DNA of 44,474 nucleotides, from the NCBI GenBank assembly GCA_905213325.1, contig CAJMHW010000017.1, forward strand, positions 1 to 44,474, given 5' to 3'. The position numbers and the translations under genes are program-made. Position 1 is the stretch's first letter, and every line of letters starts with the position of its first letter. The stretch comes from Collinsella aerofaciens. GTDB taxonomy: Bacteria; Actinomycetota; Coriobacteriia; Coriobacteriales; Coriobacteriaceae. Below are positions 8,499 to 16,219 of this stretch, in pieces. Below the pieces are notes generated by a model. That model saw nothing but the letters and a program-made list of their open reading frames with translations, was not told the origin of the DNA and did not search any database.

Positions 8499-8736
8499 GG
8501 GGACAGGCACCTTTGTGGTGGTTTGGGACCCGGTTTGTCTCGATCTGTAACAGGTAGACCGCCAGAACCGGGCTTGGCGTTACAGATTGAGATTGTTCGG
8601 TCTGTCCCTGCAGTTTGTCTCGATCTGTAACAGGTAGAGACGATTTAGCCCGCTAGATGTTACAGATCGAGACAGAAGATTCTAGTCGCAGGCGATATCG
8701 AGGTTTTTGCCGATGAGGCCTACGTAGCCGCCTTCG
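8499..8736. repeat. right copy of the direct repeat flanking the ATPase gene
   Basis: Partner of 7078-7312. It starts with the GGGGACAGGCACC box and carries two CTCGATCTGTAACA / TGTTACAGATCGAG hairpin pairs. Its last ~55 bases are the intact 3' end of the DUF4867 gene. Confidence 0.85.
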
Positions 8737-9326
8737 GCTGCCTTGGGGCTGTCGGCGTGGCAGAGAACCCACTTGTCAGCCTTCCAGTAGCAGTAGCTGT
8801 CACCGGCGGTAGGCATGTCGGCCGCAGCCTCGGGGCGCGGACCATTGGTGCCAGCGGGCAGCGCCACCATCACCTGGAAGCCGCCTTCGTCGACCATGCA
8901 CGGCGTGTAGTGCAGCGTGGTGTTGAAAACCTCGACAACCTCGCCCGCCGGCACGCGGAACGCCTTGACGCACGCGGTGTCGAGCTTGCCGTCCTCAATC
9001 TCCCAGCGATGCGCCACGAGCAGAATAAAATCGCGGGCGCCCAGGTTAAACTCGCTGGCGCGGTGATACTCCAGGCAGTTGAGCTGCGTGTTGTGGCCGT
9101 TGCACCAGCCCAGTTGGAAGGGGCGGCCGCCAAACATGAGAAAGCCCAGTTTATCGGCATCTTTGACGCCCTCGAGCTCCGGCGCACTTGCTACGTACTT
9201 GCTACCCTCGGGAATGGGCGTGGCAGAAAGCGCCTCAAGTACGGGCGACATGAGCTCGGACGGAACGTTATCCCAAACGTTGCCATAGGATTTGAACTCG
9301 GGATCGTTGACAGAGTAGATATGCAT
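8682..9326 (-). CDS. DUF4867 family protein
   Basis: This 214-residue cytoplasmic protein matches the DUF4867 pattern I know: an opening IYSVNDPEFKSYG, a central FQLGWCNGHNT and CLEYHRASE, then VPAGEVVEVF and TLHYTPC. The His/Glu-rich core looks like a cupin-type metal site, and relatives often sit by sugar-metabolism genes. The biochemical role is unknown. I chose the ATG at 9326 because AGGAG lies 5 bases upstream. The alternative GTG at 9332 overlaps that ribosome site. Its 3' end is duplicated at 7261-7312. Confidence 0.8.
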   Translation of the reverse strand: MHIYSVNDPEFKSYGNVWDNVPSELMSPVLEALSATPIPEGSKYVASAPELEGVKDADKLGFLMFGGRPFQLGWCNGHNTQLNCLEYHRASEFNLGARDFILLVAHRWEIEDGKLDTACVKAFRVPAGEVVEVFNTTLHYTPCMVDEGGFQVMVALPAGTNGPRPEAAADMPTAGDSYCYWKADKWVLCHADSPKAAEGGYVGLIGKNLDIACD

Positions 9327-9410
9327 GTTCACTCCTGTTCGTAAATGTGACTATACGAACATTCTAGAACAAACATGAGCGATTTTGAACGCTCACCCCG
9401 ACCAATCAAC

Positions 9411-9442
9411 AAAAAGGCGCTCCCGCATAAGCGAAGGCGCCC
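9411..9442 (-). terminator. terminator after luxS
   Basis: On the minus strand GGCGC...GCGCC arms (9437-9441 and 9416-9420) with inner CGC/GCG pairing are followed by TTTTTG. It lies ~30 bases past the luxS stop. Confidence 0.6.
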
Positions 9443-9470
9443 AATGCGCGCGTTTTGGACGACAAAGCCC

Positions 9471-9959
9471 TTACGCCTGCTGATAGTGCAGGTGCTTCTC
9501 GTCGATATCGACCAGGTCGCGGTCGAGGTAGCGGCGCGCAAGCCAGTTGGCCATGGGGAGGTTCTGGTCCAGGTAGTTACCGCATTCCTCGGGAGCGGCA
9601 CCGGGGACATCGCCCTCGAAGCCGGCGACAAACTCAAACAGCTCGCGGACGAGCGGCAAGATCTTCTCGCTCGTCAGCTCACCAAAAACGACGAGGTAAA
9701 AGCCCGTGCGGCAGCCCATGGGGCCAAAGTAGATAATGCGGCTCGACCACTCGGCATGATTGCGAAGGAATGTCGCGCCCAGGTGCTCGATGGTGTGGCA
9801 CTCGGCCGTGTTCATGACCGGCTCCTTGTTGGGCGTGGTCAGGCGCAGGTCAAAGGTGGTGACGGCGGCACCGGTCGCCGGATCGCGGTCGATGCGGCTC
9901 ACATACACGCCGGGCTCAAGCAGCAGATGATCAACGGAAAAGCTGGCGATGCGCTCCAT
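9471..9959 (-). CDS. luxS: S-ribosylhomocysteine lyase LuxS
   Basis: At 162 residues it has family-typical length. The zinc site is HTIEH (His55, His59) plus Cys126 in EECGNYL. Catalytic Glu58 and Cys83 (GPMGCRTGFYL) are present. The enzyme cleaves S-ribosylhomocysteine to homocysteine and 4,5-dihydroxy-2,3-pentanedione, the precursor of autoinducer-2, within the activated methyl cycle. A GAGAGGAT ribosome site precedes the ATG. It has its own terminator (9411-9442) and a long hairpin upstream (9985-10051), so it is probably transcribed alone. The partner gene pfs (mtnN) is not in the window. Confidence 0.96.
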   Translation of the reverse strand: MERIASFSVDHLLLEPGVYVSRIDRDPATGAAVTTFDLRLTTPNKEPVMNTAECHTIEHLGATFLRNHAEWSSRIIYFGPMGCRTGFYLVVFGELTSEKILPLVRELFEFVAGFEGDVPGAAPEECGNYLDQNLPMANWLARRYLDRDLVDIDEKHLHYQQA

Positions 9960-9984
9960 GGCAGATCCTCTCGATAGTCAAATT

Positions 9985-10051
9985 GGGACGGGGCTCTTTT
10001 AGCTGGTTCGAATGGTCACACCAATCATACCAGTCAAAAAAGCCCCGTCCA
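9985..10051. repeat. long hairpin between nucleoside hydrolase and luxS
   Basis: GGACGGGGCT (9986-9995) pairs with AGCCCCGTCC (10041-10050). Inner complementary blocks (TTTTAGCTGG against CCAGTCAAAA) and a TGGT/ACCA tip extend it. It could terminate the ribokinase-nucleoside hydrolase operon, although no T-run follows. It also carries the GGGAC signature of the other short palindromes here. Confidence 0.6.
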
Positions 10052-10060
10052 AAAGACAAC

Positions 10061-11035
10061 TTAGCCAAGGACACGGGCCATACGCGTCTTGAACTCGGAC
10101 AGGAAGCGCGGAGCATCCACGGTCAGTGCCACAAGCGCGCTCTTGTCCGGATCGGACAGGCGGCGCTCATCGCAGATGGTGCGACCGCGGTACTCGCCCA
10201 GCAGATCAACACGCAGGTTGCAGCCGAGCGCACCTACGAGCGTGGGGTCGATCGCCACGGCAACGGCCAGCGGATCGTGCAGCGCACAACCACCCAGGTA
10301 GGGTGCGTTCATCTCGTACGAGCCAATGTAGTGCTCGACCATGCTCGCAAATGCGCAGCCCGCCATGGTGCCCGAGCCCGTCCAGCCGGCAATGTCGCGG
10401 CGTGTGAGCACCACGCGATGCGTCACGTCCAGACCCACCATGGTGAGCTTACGGCCCGAGCGCAGCACCGCGTCGGCTGCCTCGGGGTCGCTCGCCATAT
10501 TGGCCTCGGCGCCCGCGCTCACGTTGCCGGGCACGGTAAGGGCGCCGCCCATCACGACCACGCGGCCGATGGACATCATCGCCGCCGCATCGCGCTCCAG
10601 GGCGAGCGCCAGGTTGGAGAGCGGGCCAGTCGCTACGTAGGCCAGATCGGGACCATAGGTGCGCGCGGCATCGATCAGATAATCGACCGCAGCGTTGCCG
10701 TCGGCCGAGGTCGCCCCCACCGGCTCGTAGGGCGACGCGGGCACGCTCGCGCCGCCGATGCCGTTCTTGCCGTGAATGAGCGCGGTGGACGCCGGCGGCG
10801 TATAGGGCTCAGTCGCCTGCAGAGGACGGTCGGCACCCAGGTACACCGGAACCTCGGGGCGACCCAGCAGATCGAGCACCGCTAGGCAATTGTGCGCCGA
10901 CTGCTCGACGCGCACGTTGCCAAAGCACGTGGTGATGCCCACGAGCTCCACCTCGGGGCTCGCGATGGCATAGGCCAGCGCCATCGCATCGTCCACACCC
11001 ATATCCAGATCAAGGATCAGCTTCTTGATTGCCAT
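10061..11035 (-). CDS. inosine/uridine-preferring nucleoside hydrolase
   Basis: This 324-residue protein carries the calcium-binding signature LDLDMGVDDA (Asp9, Asp11, Asp15, Asp16). It also has VATGPLSNLALAL, the ribose-binding region GNVSAGAEANMASDPEAA and a conserved ALHDPLAV near the C-terminus. It hydrolyses the N-glycosidic bond of nucleosides to base and ribose. It lies 30 bases after the ribokinase gene, with GGAG-type ribosome sequences between, so the two form an operon in which the released ribose can be phosphorylated. The exact subfamily (RihA, RihB, RihC or IunH) cannot be told from sequence. Confidence 0.93.
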   Translation of the reverse strand: MAIKKLILDLDMGVDDAMALAYAIASPEVELVGITTCFGNVRVEQSAHNCLAVLDLLGRPEVPVYLGADRPLQATEPYTPPASTALIHGKNGIGGASVPASPYEPVGATSADGNAAVDYLIDAARTYGPDLAYVATGPLSNLALALERDAAAMMSIGRVVVMGGALTVPGNVSAGAEANMASDPEAADAVLRSGRKLTMVGLDVTHRVVLTRRDIAGWTGSGTMAGCAFASMVEHYIGSYEMNAPYLGGCALHDPLAVAVAIDPTLVGALGCNLRVDLLGEYRGRTICDERRLSDPDKSALVALTVDAPRFLSEFKTRMARVLG

Positions 11036-11065
11036 TGTTCTACTCCGCTTCTCCGTCTTTATCGT

Positions 11066-12028
11066 TTAACCAAACCAATGTTCAACTTCGGCGCGCGTGG
11101 GAATCGATTGCTGAGCGCCCAGGCGCGACACCGTCACTGCCGAGGCGCGAGCACCCGCGGCCATGCACTCAAAGAGCGGCAGGCCCTCTAGGCGAGCCGC
11201 CGCCAACGCGCCGATAAACGTATCGCCGGCGGCCGTGGTATCGACTACCGTGCTCGAAAGCGCCGGCATGCGCAGCAGCTCGCCGTCATCACCGAGCGTA
11301 ACCGAGCCGGCACCACCCAGCGTGATGACCGCAGCTCCGGCGCCCTTGTCGAGCAGCGCATTGAGCGCGGCGACGCAACTCGCATCATCCGTGGGCAGAA
11401 TGCCCGTCAGCACCTGGCACTCGGTCTCGTTGGGGCAGACCAAGTCGACCGCAGGCCAGACCTCCGCAGGCAACTCGCAGGCGGGCGCTGGATTAAAGAC
11501 CGTATAGAACCCCAGCTCGTGAGCGCAAACAAGCGCCTCAGCCGTCGCCGCAAGGTCACATTCGCCCTGGGCGATAAAGACGCTTCCGGCAGCCGGGGCA
11601 ATCTCGCTGGCGTCTCCGTCGAGCCCATCGGCCACCAGACGTCTCAGCGCGCAGGCAATGTCCTCACCCGCAAGCGCATGGTTGGCACCCGGTGACAGCA
11701 CGATGCGGTTGTCGCTCTCGCAGCGAATGATGGTCGCGGTACCGGTCTCCACGTCATCGCGACGCGCCACAAACTCAACGCCCACGCCGGCATCCTGAAG
11801 TCCCGCCACCAGCGCATCGCCAAACGTATCGCGCCCAACCGCGCCGATCATGCACGTGCGCGCACCCATGCGCGCGGCGGCGACGGCCTGGTTAGCGCCC
11901 TTGCCACCGGCGTTGGTGATAAAACCGCTGCCGCCGACGGTCTCGCCCGCGCGCGGCATGCGCTCGCACGCCACCGAAAGGTCCATGTTCATGCTGCCGA
12001 ACACCGCAACGATGCTGTGATCCGCCAT
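11066..12028 (-). CDS. rbsK: ribokinase (PfkB family)
   Basis: This 320-residue protein has the PfkB signatures: FGSMNMDLSV at the N-terminus, the substrate-binding GGKGANQAVAAARMG, and the ATP and catalytic-base motif DTTAAGDTFIGA near the C-terminus. It phosphorylates ribose to ribose 5-phosphate. The ATG at 12028 is preferred over a longer frame because GAGGAGG lies directly upstream (12034-12040). Transcribed with the nucleoside hydrolase downstream, it completes a nucleoside salvage pair. PfkB enzymes are hard to assign by sequence, but the GGKGAN motif and the neighbour favour ribose. Confidence 0.9.
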   Translation of the reverse strand: MADHSIVAVFGSMNMDLSVACERMPRAGETVGGSGFITNAGGKGANQAVAAARMGARTCMIGAVGRDTFGDALVAGLQDAGVGVEFVARRDDVETGTATIIRCESDNRIVLSPGANHALAGEDIACALRRLVADGLDGDASEIAPAAGSVFIAQGECDLAATAEALVCAHELGFYTVFNPAPACELPAEVWPAVDLVCPNETECQVLTGILPTDDASCVAALNALLDKGAGAAVITLGGAGSVTLGDDGELLRMPALSSTVVDTTAAGDTFIGALAAARLEGLPLFECMAAGARASAVTVSRLGAQQSIPTRAEVEHWFG

Positions 12029-12215
12029 GGAAACCTCCTCGTCTTTAGGCTTTGTGCCCACCGTCGACCATCGATTGTGCACTCTCGCACCCCCTATAAC
12101 TTTAGTTCACTTTGATGTGGACGCGCGCTTGAGCTTGCGCCAGCAGCAAGCATTCACAGGAGCAGGCAGCTACAATGAATACGTGCTGATTATTCTCGTC
12201 ATTGGATGATGTTTT

Positions 12216-14432
12216 ATGGAACAATTCTCGCAATCGGGCTCGCGCGGCCGACGCCGCACGGGCAACGAGCCGGCACCGCACGAACGCGTGAAGGGCGAAC
12301 GCCGTGCCAACGAGCCGCGACGTGCCGCGAGCTCCCATCGCGCTTCCGCCAACAACGCGGGCCGCGCCAACACTCCCGCCGCGGAGCAGACGCCTGCTCG
12401 CCCCAAGTCCCGCTACATCCCTGCCCTTGACGGCCTGCGCACGCTTGCCGTCGTCGCGGTGGTGCTCTATCACCTCAACCTCACGTGGGCGCAGGGCGGT
12501 CTGCTCGGCGTCACGATCTTCTTTGTACTTTCGGGCTATCTGATCACGCGCTTGCTACTCAACGAAGTCGCTAAGACCGGCCGCATCGACCTCAAGAGCT
12601 TCTGGATCCGCCGCATCCGTCGCCTGGTCCCCGCCGTGGTAACGGTAGTGTTCGTAACCTGCGCGCTGTGCACCATCTTTAACCACGTGATGCTCACCAA
12701 GATGCGCCCCGACATCCTGCCGTCGCTGCTGTTCTTCAACAACTGGTGGCAGATTGCCCAAAACGTCTCGTACTTCAATGCTCTGGGCGACCCCTCGCCG
12801 CTCACGCACTTTTGGTCGCTCGCCATCGAAGAACAATTCTATCTGATTTGGCCGCCACTGCTGTTTGCCATAGTATCCATGCATGTGAGCAAACCCAACA
12901 CGCGCCGCGTGGTTCTGGGCCTTGCCGCGGTATCTGCCCTCGCCATGATGGTGCTTTACAACCCTGCCGCCGACCCCAGCCGCGTGTACTACGGCACCGA
13001 CACCCGCGTGTTCTCGCTGCTGCTGGGTGCCTGGATGGCCTTTATCCCCGATCGCGACCTGGCGCCGGTGCGTCTCGCTCGTCGTTTGGGGCTCAATCGC
13101 CTGGCTGGTGCCGCCAAGCACGGCAAGAACGCCGAGGGCAAGCCTGGCGAGAAGGCCGATGAATCAGCCGAGACCGCCCCGGCACAGCCGGGCGCCCTCG
13201 TGCGCTTTTGGTCCTCGCCCGCATCCATCGATGTGTTGGGCGTCGTGGGTCTGGTTGGCCTTGCCGCCATGGTCGCGCTCACCAACGGCTACACCGCCTT
13301 CCAGTATCGCGGCGGCACGCTGCTGTGCTCAATCCTCACGCTCATGGTCATCGCGGCCTGCGTGCAGCCCCAGGGAATGGTTGCCCGCGCGCTGTCCGCC
13401 GAGCCGCTCGTGTGGGTTGGCAAGCGCTCGTACAGCATCTACCTGTGGCACTATCCCCTGCTGTTGCTCATGAACCCGGTCGCCAACATCAACGATACAC
13501 CGTGGTGGCAGTACATTTTGCAGGTGCTGTTGGTGGTCGCCGTGGCCGAATGCTCATATCGCTTTATCGAGACGCCGTTTAGGAAGGGCGCCTTCGGCCG
13601 CACCGTCGCCGAGTTCCGCGATGGCACCACAAAGCCCGCCAACTGGGCACGCGCGCACGTCCCTGTCTGCGCAACCTGCGCCGTCGTGTTGGTCGTTGCG
13701 CTGGGCGGCCTGATCTTTGTGCCCGAGACGTCTGCGCTGAGCGGTGAGGGCGCCGAAGTTCTGAACAAGGAAGCCAAAAACACCGCGCCCACCGACCAGC
13801 AGGCGGCCGACGACACCGACAAGGACAACGACGGCTTCCCCGATGGCTCCTACGATCTGCTTATGATCGGCGACTCCGTGTCGCTGCGTGCCGTAGACAC
13901 CTTTGACGGCGTGTTCCCGCACAGCCATATCGATGCCGAAAAGGGCCGCCAGTTTGATGCGGGCCGTGCGACATTTGAGGGCTATCTCCAACAGAACCTT
14001 GCCGGCAAGATCGTGGTCTTTGCGCTGGGCACCAACGGCTTGGTAACCGACGACCAGATCGACGCCATCATGGCCGATGCAGGAGATAAGCGTATTGTGG
14101 TGTTTGTGAACACGCGCAGCCCGCAGCCGTGGGTTGGCTCTACCAACCAGGCCATCGCCAACGCCGCTACGCGCTACAAGAACGTGCGCGTTATCGATTG
14201 GTACGGATACAGCGCCAACCGCAACGATCTGTTCGATGGCGACGGCACGCACCTTTCGAACACGGGTGTAACCGAGTACCTTAAGCTCATCCACGATGCC
14301 GTCAAGAAGGACCTGCCCGTGCATCCCGAGGATCACGTTAATGATCCGCAGCCGGCAGCCGTCAAGTCTGCCACCGACGCGCTCGTCAATGCGCTCGCTC
14401 TCAAGCCGCACAAGCTAGGCACCAACAAGTAA
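12216..14432 (+). CDS. OatA/OafA-type acyltransferase with C-terminal SGNH domain
   Basis: This 738-residue protein has four parts. (1) A basic, disordered cytoplasmic tail (~1-65). (2) An acyltransferase-3 membrane domain (~66-415) opening with ALDGLRTLAVVAVVLYHL, whose His is the conserved catalytic residue, and containing FFVLSGYLITRLL and LAIEEQFYLIWP. (3) A Lys/Glu/Ala-rich insert at ~305-330. (4) An extracytoplasmic SGNH-hydrolase-like domain after a TM at ~465-490, with GDSVS as Ser block and DGDGTHLSNTG as Asp-His block. The architecture is that of peptidoglycan or wall-glycan O-acetyltransferases such as OatA. The ribosome site is weak. A TACAAT -10-like hexamer lies at 12171-12176. 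Confidence 0.9.
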   Translation: MEQFSQSGSRGRRRTGNEPAPHERVKGERRANEPRRAASSHRASANNAGRANTPAAEQTPARPKSRYIPALDGLRTLAVVAVVLYHLNLTWAQGGLLGVTIFFVLSGYLITRLLLNEVAKTGRIDLKSFWIRRIRRLVPAVVTVVFVTCALCTIFNHVMLTKMRPDILPSLLFFNNWWQIAQNVSYFNALGDPSPLTHFWSLAIEEQFYLIWPPLLFAIVSMHVSKPNTRRVVLGLAAVSALAMMVLYNPAADPSRVYYGTDTRVFSLLLGAWMAFIPDRDLAPVRLARRLGLNRLAGAAKHGKNAEGKPGEKADESAETAPAQPGALVRFWSSPASIDVLGVVGLVGLAAMVALTNGYTAFQYRGGTLLCSILTLMVIAACVQPQGMVARALSAEPLVWVGKRSYSIYLWHYPLLLLMNPVANINDTPWWQYILQVLLVVAVAECSYRFIETPFRKGAFGRTVAEFRDGTTKPANWARAHVPVCATCAVVLVVALGGLIFVPETSALSGEGAEVLNKEAKNTAPTDQQAADDTDKDNDGFPDGSYDLLMIGDSVSLRAVDTFDGVFPHSHIDAEKGRQFDAGRATFEGYLQQNLAGKIVVFALGTNGLVTDDQIDAIMADAGDKRIVVFVNTRSPQPWVGSTNQAIANAATRYKNVRVIDWYGYSANRNDLFDGDGTHLSNTGVTEYLKLIHDAVKKDLPVHPEDHVNDPQPAAVKSATDALVNALALKPHKLGTNK

Positions 14433-14455
14433 CCTGCAGCGTAAACTTCCCACAT

Positions 14456-14493
14456 CCGGAGGGGGTGTCTGCCACGGCAGACACCCCCTCCGG
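14456..14493 (+). terminator. strong hairpin after the acyltransferase
   Basis: CCGGAGGGGGTGTCTGCC (14456-14473) pairs perfectly with 14476-14493, 24 bases past the stop. No T-run follows. The flanking CGGCAGTTAGGGAC (14491-14504) resembles the GGGGAC boxes elsewhere. From 14505 to 14639 I see nothing else. Confidence 0.6.
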
Positions 14494-14639
14494 CAGTTAG
14501 GGACACTCCTGGCGCAGCCAATGAAGACCTCTACGGATGAATTCCAGGCCGCTCCGTCGCTCCAGACATCGTTTCCGCGCCTCGCGCCTGCCCCAAACAA
14601 TCAAAACAAGCCCTTTTCGCCGCACCCTCAAAGGTCTGT

Positions 14640-14865
14640 GGGCAAAAAAGGGCAAATATGAGTACTGTTACCATTTTAGTAGCAGGCAAAACCACCCAAA
14701 ATGACGTCCGAGCGACCCCTACAACCCCCTAAAGCAGCCAACCTGACTGGTTTAAGGCGTATTGGAGCCAATTTTAATGAACATACTAAAGGCTATGTTC
14801 ATTATCTTTTAGGATGTAAATGCTATTCACTTAGCAACAGTACTCATATTTGGCATTTTTTGTCC
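14640..14865. repeat. MITE-like palindromic element
   Basis: Terminal arms 14640-14669 and 14836-14865 are inverted repeats matching at 27 of 30 bases (core CAAATATGAGTACTGTT). A second perfect inverted repeat, TGAACATA...TATGTTCA, lies inside at 14778-14801. The stretch is clearly more AT-rich than its surroundings and holds no credible gene. Confidence 0.65.
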
Positions 14866-14898
14866 ATTGCTATATAACTAACACCCTATAGCAGACAA

Positions 14899-14931
14899 AA
14901 ACAGGCCGCAGCCCATGGCGGCGGCCTGTTT
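14899..14931 (-). terminator. terminator of the NRAMP/MgtE-like operon
   Basis: On the minus strand AAACAGGCCGC and GCGGCCTGTTT pair (14921-14931 with 14899-14909) around an 11-base loop. TTTTTGTC follows, a textbook intrinsic terminator 18 bases past the stop. Confidence 0.85.
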
Positions 14932-14948
14932 AAAGTCCAAAAGAGGCA

Positions 14949-16211
14949 CTAAGCGCTGTAGCCCATCGCTTGCAGCACAAACATGACGACCGTGAGCACT
15001 GTAATCACGCCGATAGTCGCCCAAGTGAGCACGTTCCACACGCGGCCGTTGCGGTTGGCACCCATAATATGACGGTCGGCGGCGATAACCACCTGGAACA
15101 CCAGAACCACGGGCAGCAGCACGCCATTGATGACCTGCGAGGTCATCATAATCTGGAACAGATCGACGCCGGGTATAAGCACCAGCACGGCAGAGATACC
15201 GATGATGGCCGTAATGATGCCGCGATAGACCGGGGCCTCGTCCCAGCTGCGGTCGGCACCGCGCTCCCAGCCAAATGCCTCGCAGATAGCGCTCGACGTA
15301 ACGCCCGGCAGCACGCAGGCAGCCAAGAAGCTCGCCGCGACCAGGCCCGAGGCAAACAGTACCGTGGACCACTGACCCGCAATAGGCTCCAGCGCGCGAG
15401 CGGCATCGGCAGCATCGCTAATCTGAATACCCGCCGGGAACAACACCGTACCGGTCGTGATGATAATAAAACCGGCAATGACATCGGCGGCAAGCGAGCC
15501 ACTCACGGTATCGATGCGCTGCAGCACGATATCGTCCTCGCCAGCGTTCTTATCGACCACGTTGTTCTGCGCCAAGAAGATCATCCACGGCGCGATGGTG
15601 GTACCGATCGTTGCGACCACGAGCGACACGTAGCTGGGGTCATTTTGAATGTTAGGCACGACCAGGTCGACCGCGACCTCACCCCAGTTGGGGCCAGCCA
15701 TAAATGCAGCGACGATATAGGTCACGAACACGCAGCTCACCAGCAGCAAAATCTTCTCGATGCGCTGGAAACTGCCCGACATGGTAAGCATCCACACCAG
15801 CAGCGCCACCAACGGCACCGAGATGCTCGCCGGCACGCCAAAGAGAGCAAGGCCGCTGGCGATGCCCGCAAACTCCGAAATGGTCACAGCCGTGTTGGCG
15901 ATCAACAGCGCCGCCATAGCAAGTACACTCTTGCGCACGCCAAAGCGCTCGCGAATGAGCGATGCCAGGCCCTTGCCCGTGACGCAGCCGCAGCGCGCCG
16001 CGGTCTCCTGCGTCACGATGAGCAGCACAGTCATGACGGGAAGCATCCAGAGCATCTTATAGCCATAGCTGGCGCCCGCGCTGGAATACGTTGCAATGCC
16101 GCCGGCGTCATTGCCCGAAAGCGCCGCCAGCAGACCGGGACCCATAGCGCCAAAGATGGCCGCGATGGTCAACTTTTGCTTGGTGCCCGACTTTTGCTTG
16201 GTATTTTGCAC
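14949..16211 (-). CDS. NRAMP-family divalent metal transporter
   Basis: With the GTG at 16211 the protein has 420 residues and about 11 membrane segments. TM1 reads GPGLLAALSGNDAGGIATYS, so the canonical DPGN metal motif is D35-A-G-G. TM6 reads TIAPWMIFLAQNN and lacks the canonical MPH stretch. Both differences point away from classical MntH and toward divergent NRAMP relatives. An NRAMP-related Mg2+ transporter is known from Eggerthella lenta, another coriobacterium. The GTG start is preferred because TTAGGTGG lies just upstream. A longer start at 16274 would overlap the upstream gene by 55 bases. It follows the MgtE-like gene by 8 bases. Substrate, Mg2+ or Mn2+, is inferred rather than shown. 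Confidence 0.88.
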   Translation of the reverse strand: MQNTKQKSGTKQKLTIAAIFGAMGPGLLAALSGNDAGGIATYSSAGASYGYKMLWMLPVMTVLLIVTQETAARCGCVTGKGLASLIRERFGVRKSVLAMAALLIANTAVTISEFAGIASGLALFGVPASISVPLVALLVWMLTMSGSFQRIEKILLLVSCVFVTYIVAAFMAGPNWGEVAVDLVVPNIQNDPSYVSLVVATIGTTIAPWMIFLAQNNVVDKNAGEDDIVLQRIDTVSGSLAADVIAGFIIITTGTVLFPAGIQISDAADAARALEPIAGQWSTVLFASGLVAASFLAACVLPGVTSSAICEAFGWERGADRSWDEAPVYRGIITAIIGISAVLVLIPGVDLFQIMMTSQVINGVLLPVVLVFQVVIAADRHIMGANRNGRVWNVLTWATIGVITVLTVVMFVLQAMGYSA

Positions 16212-16219
16212 GCGACCAC

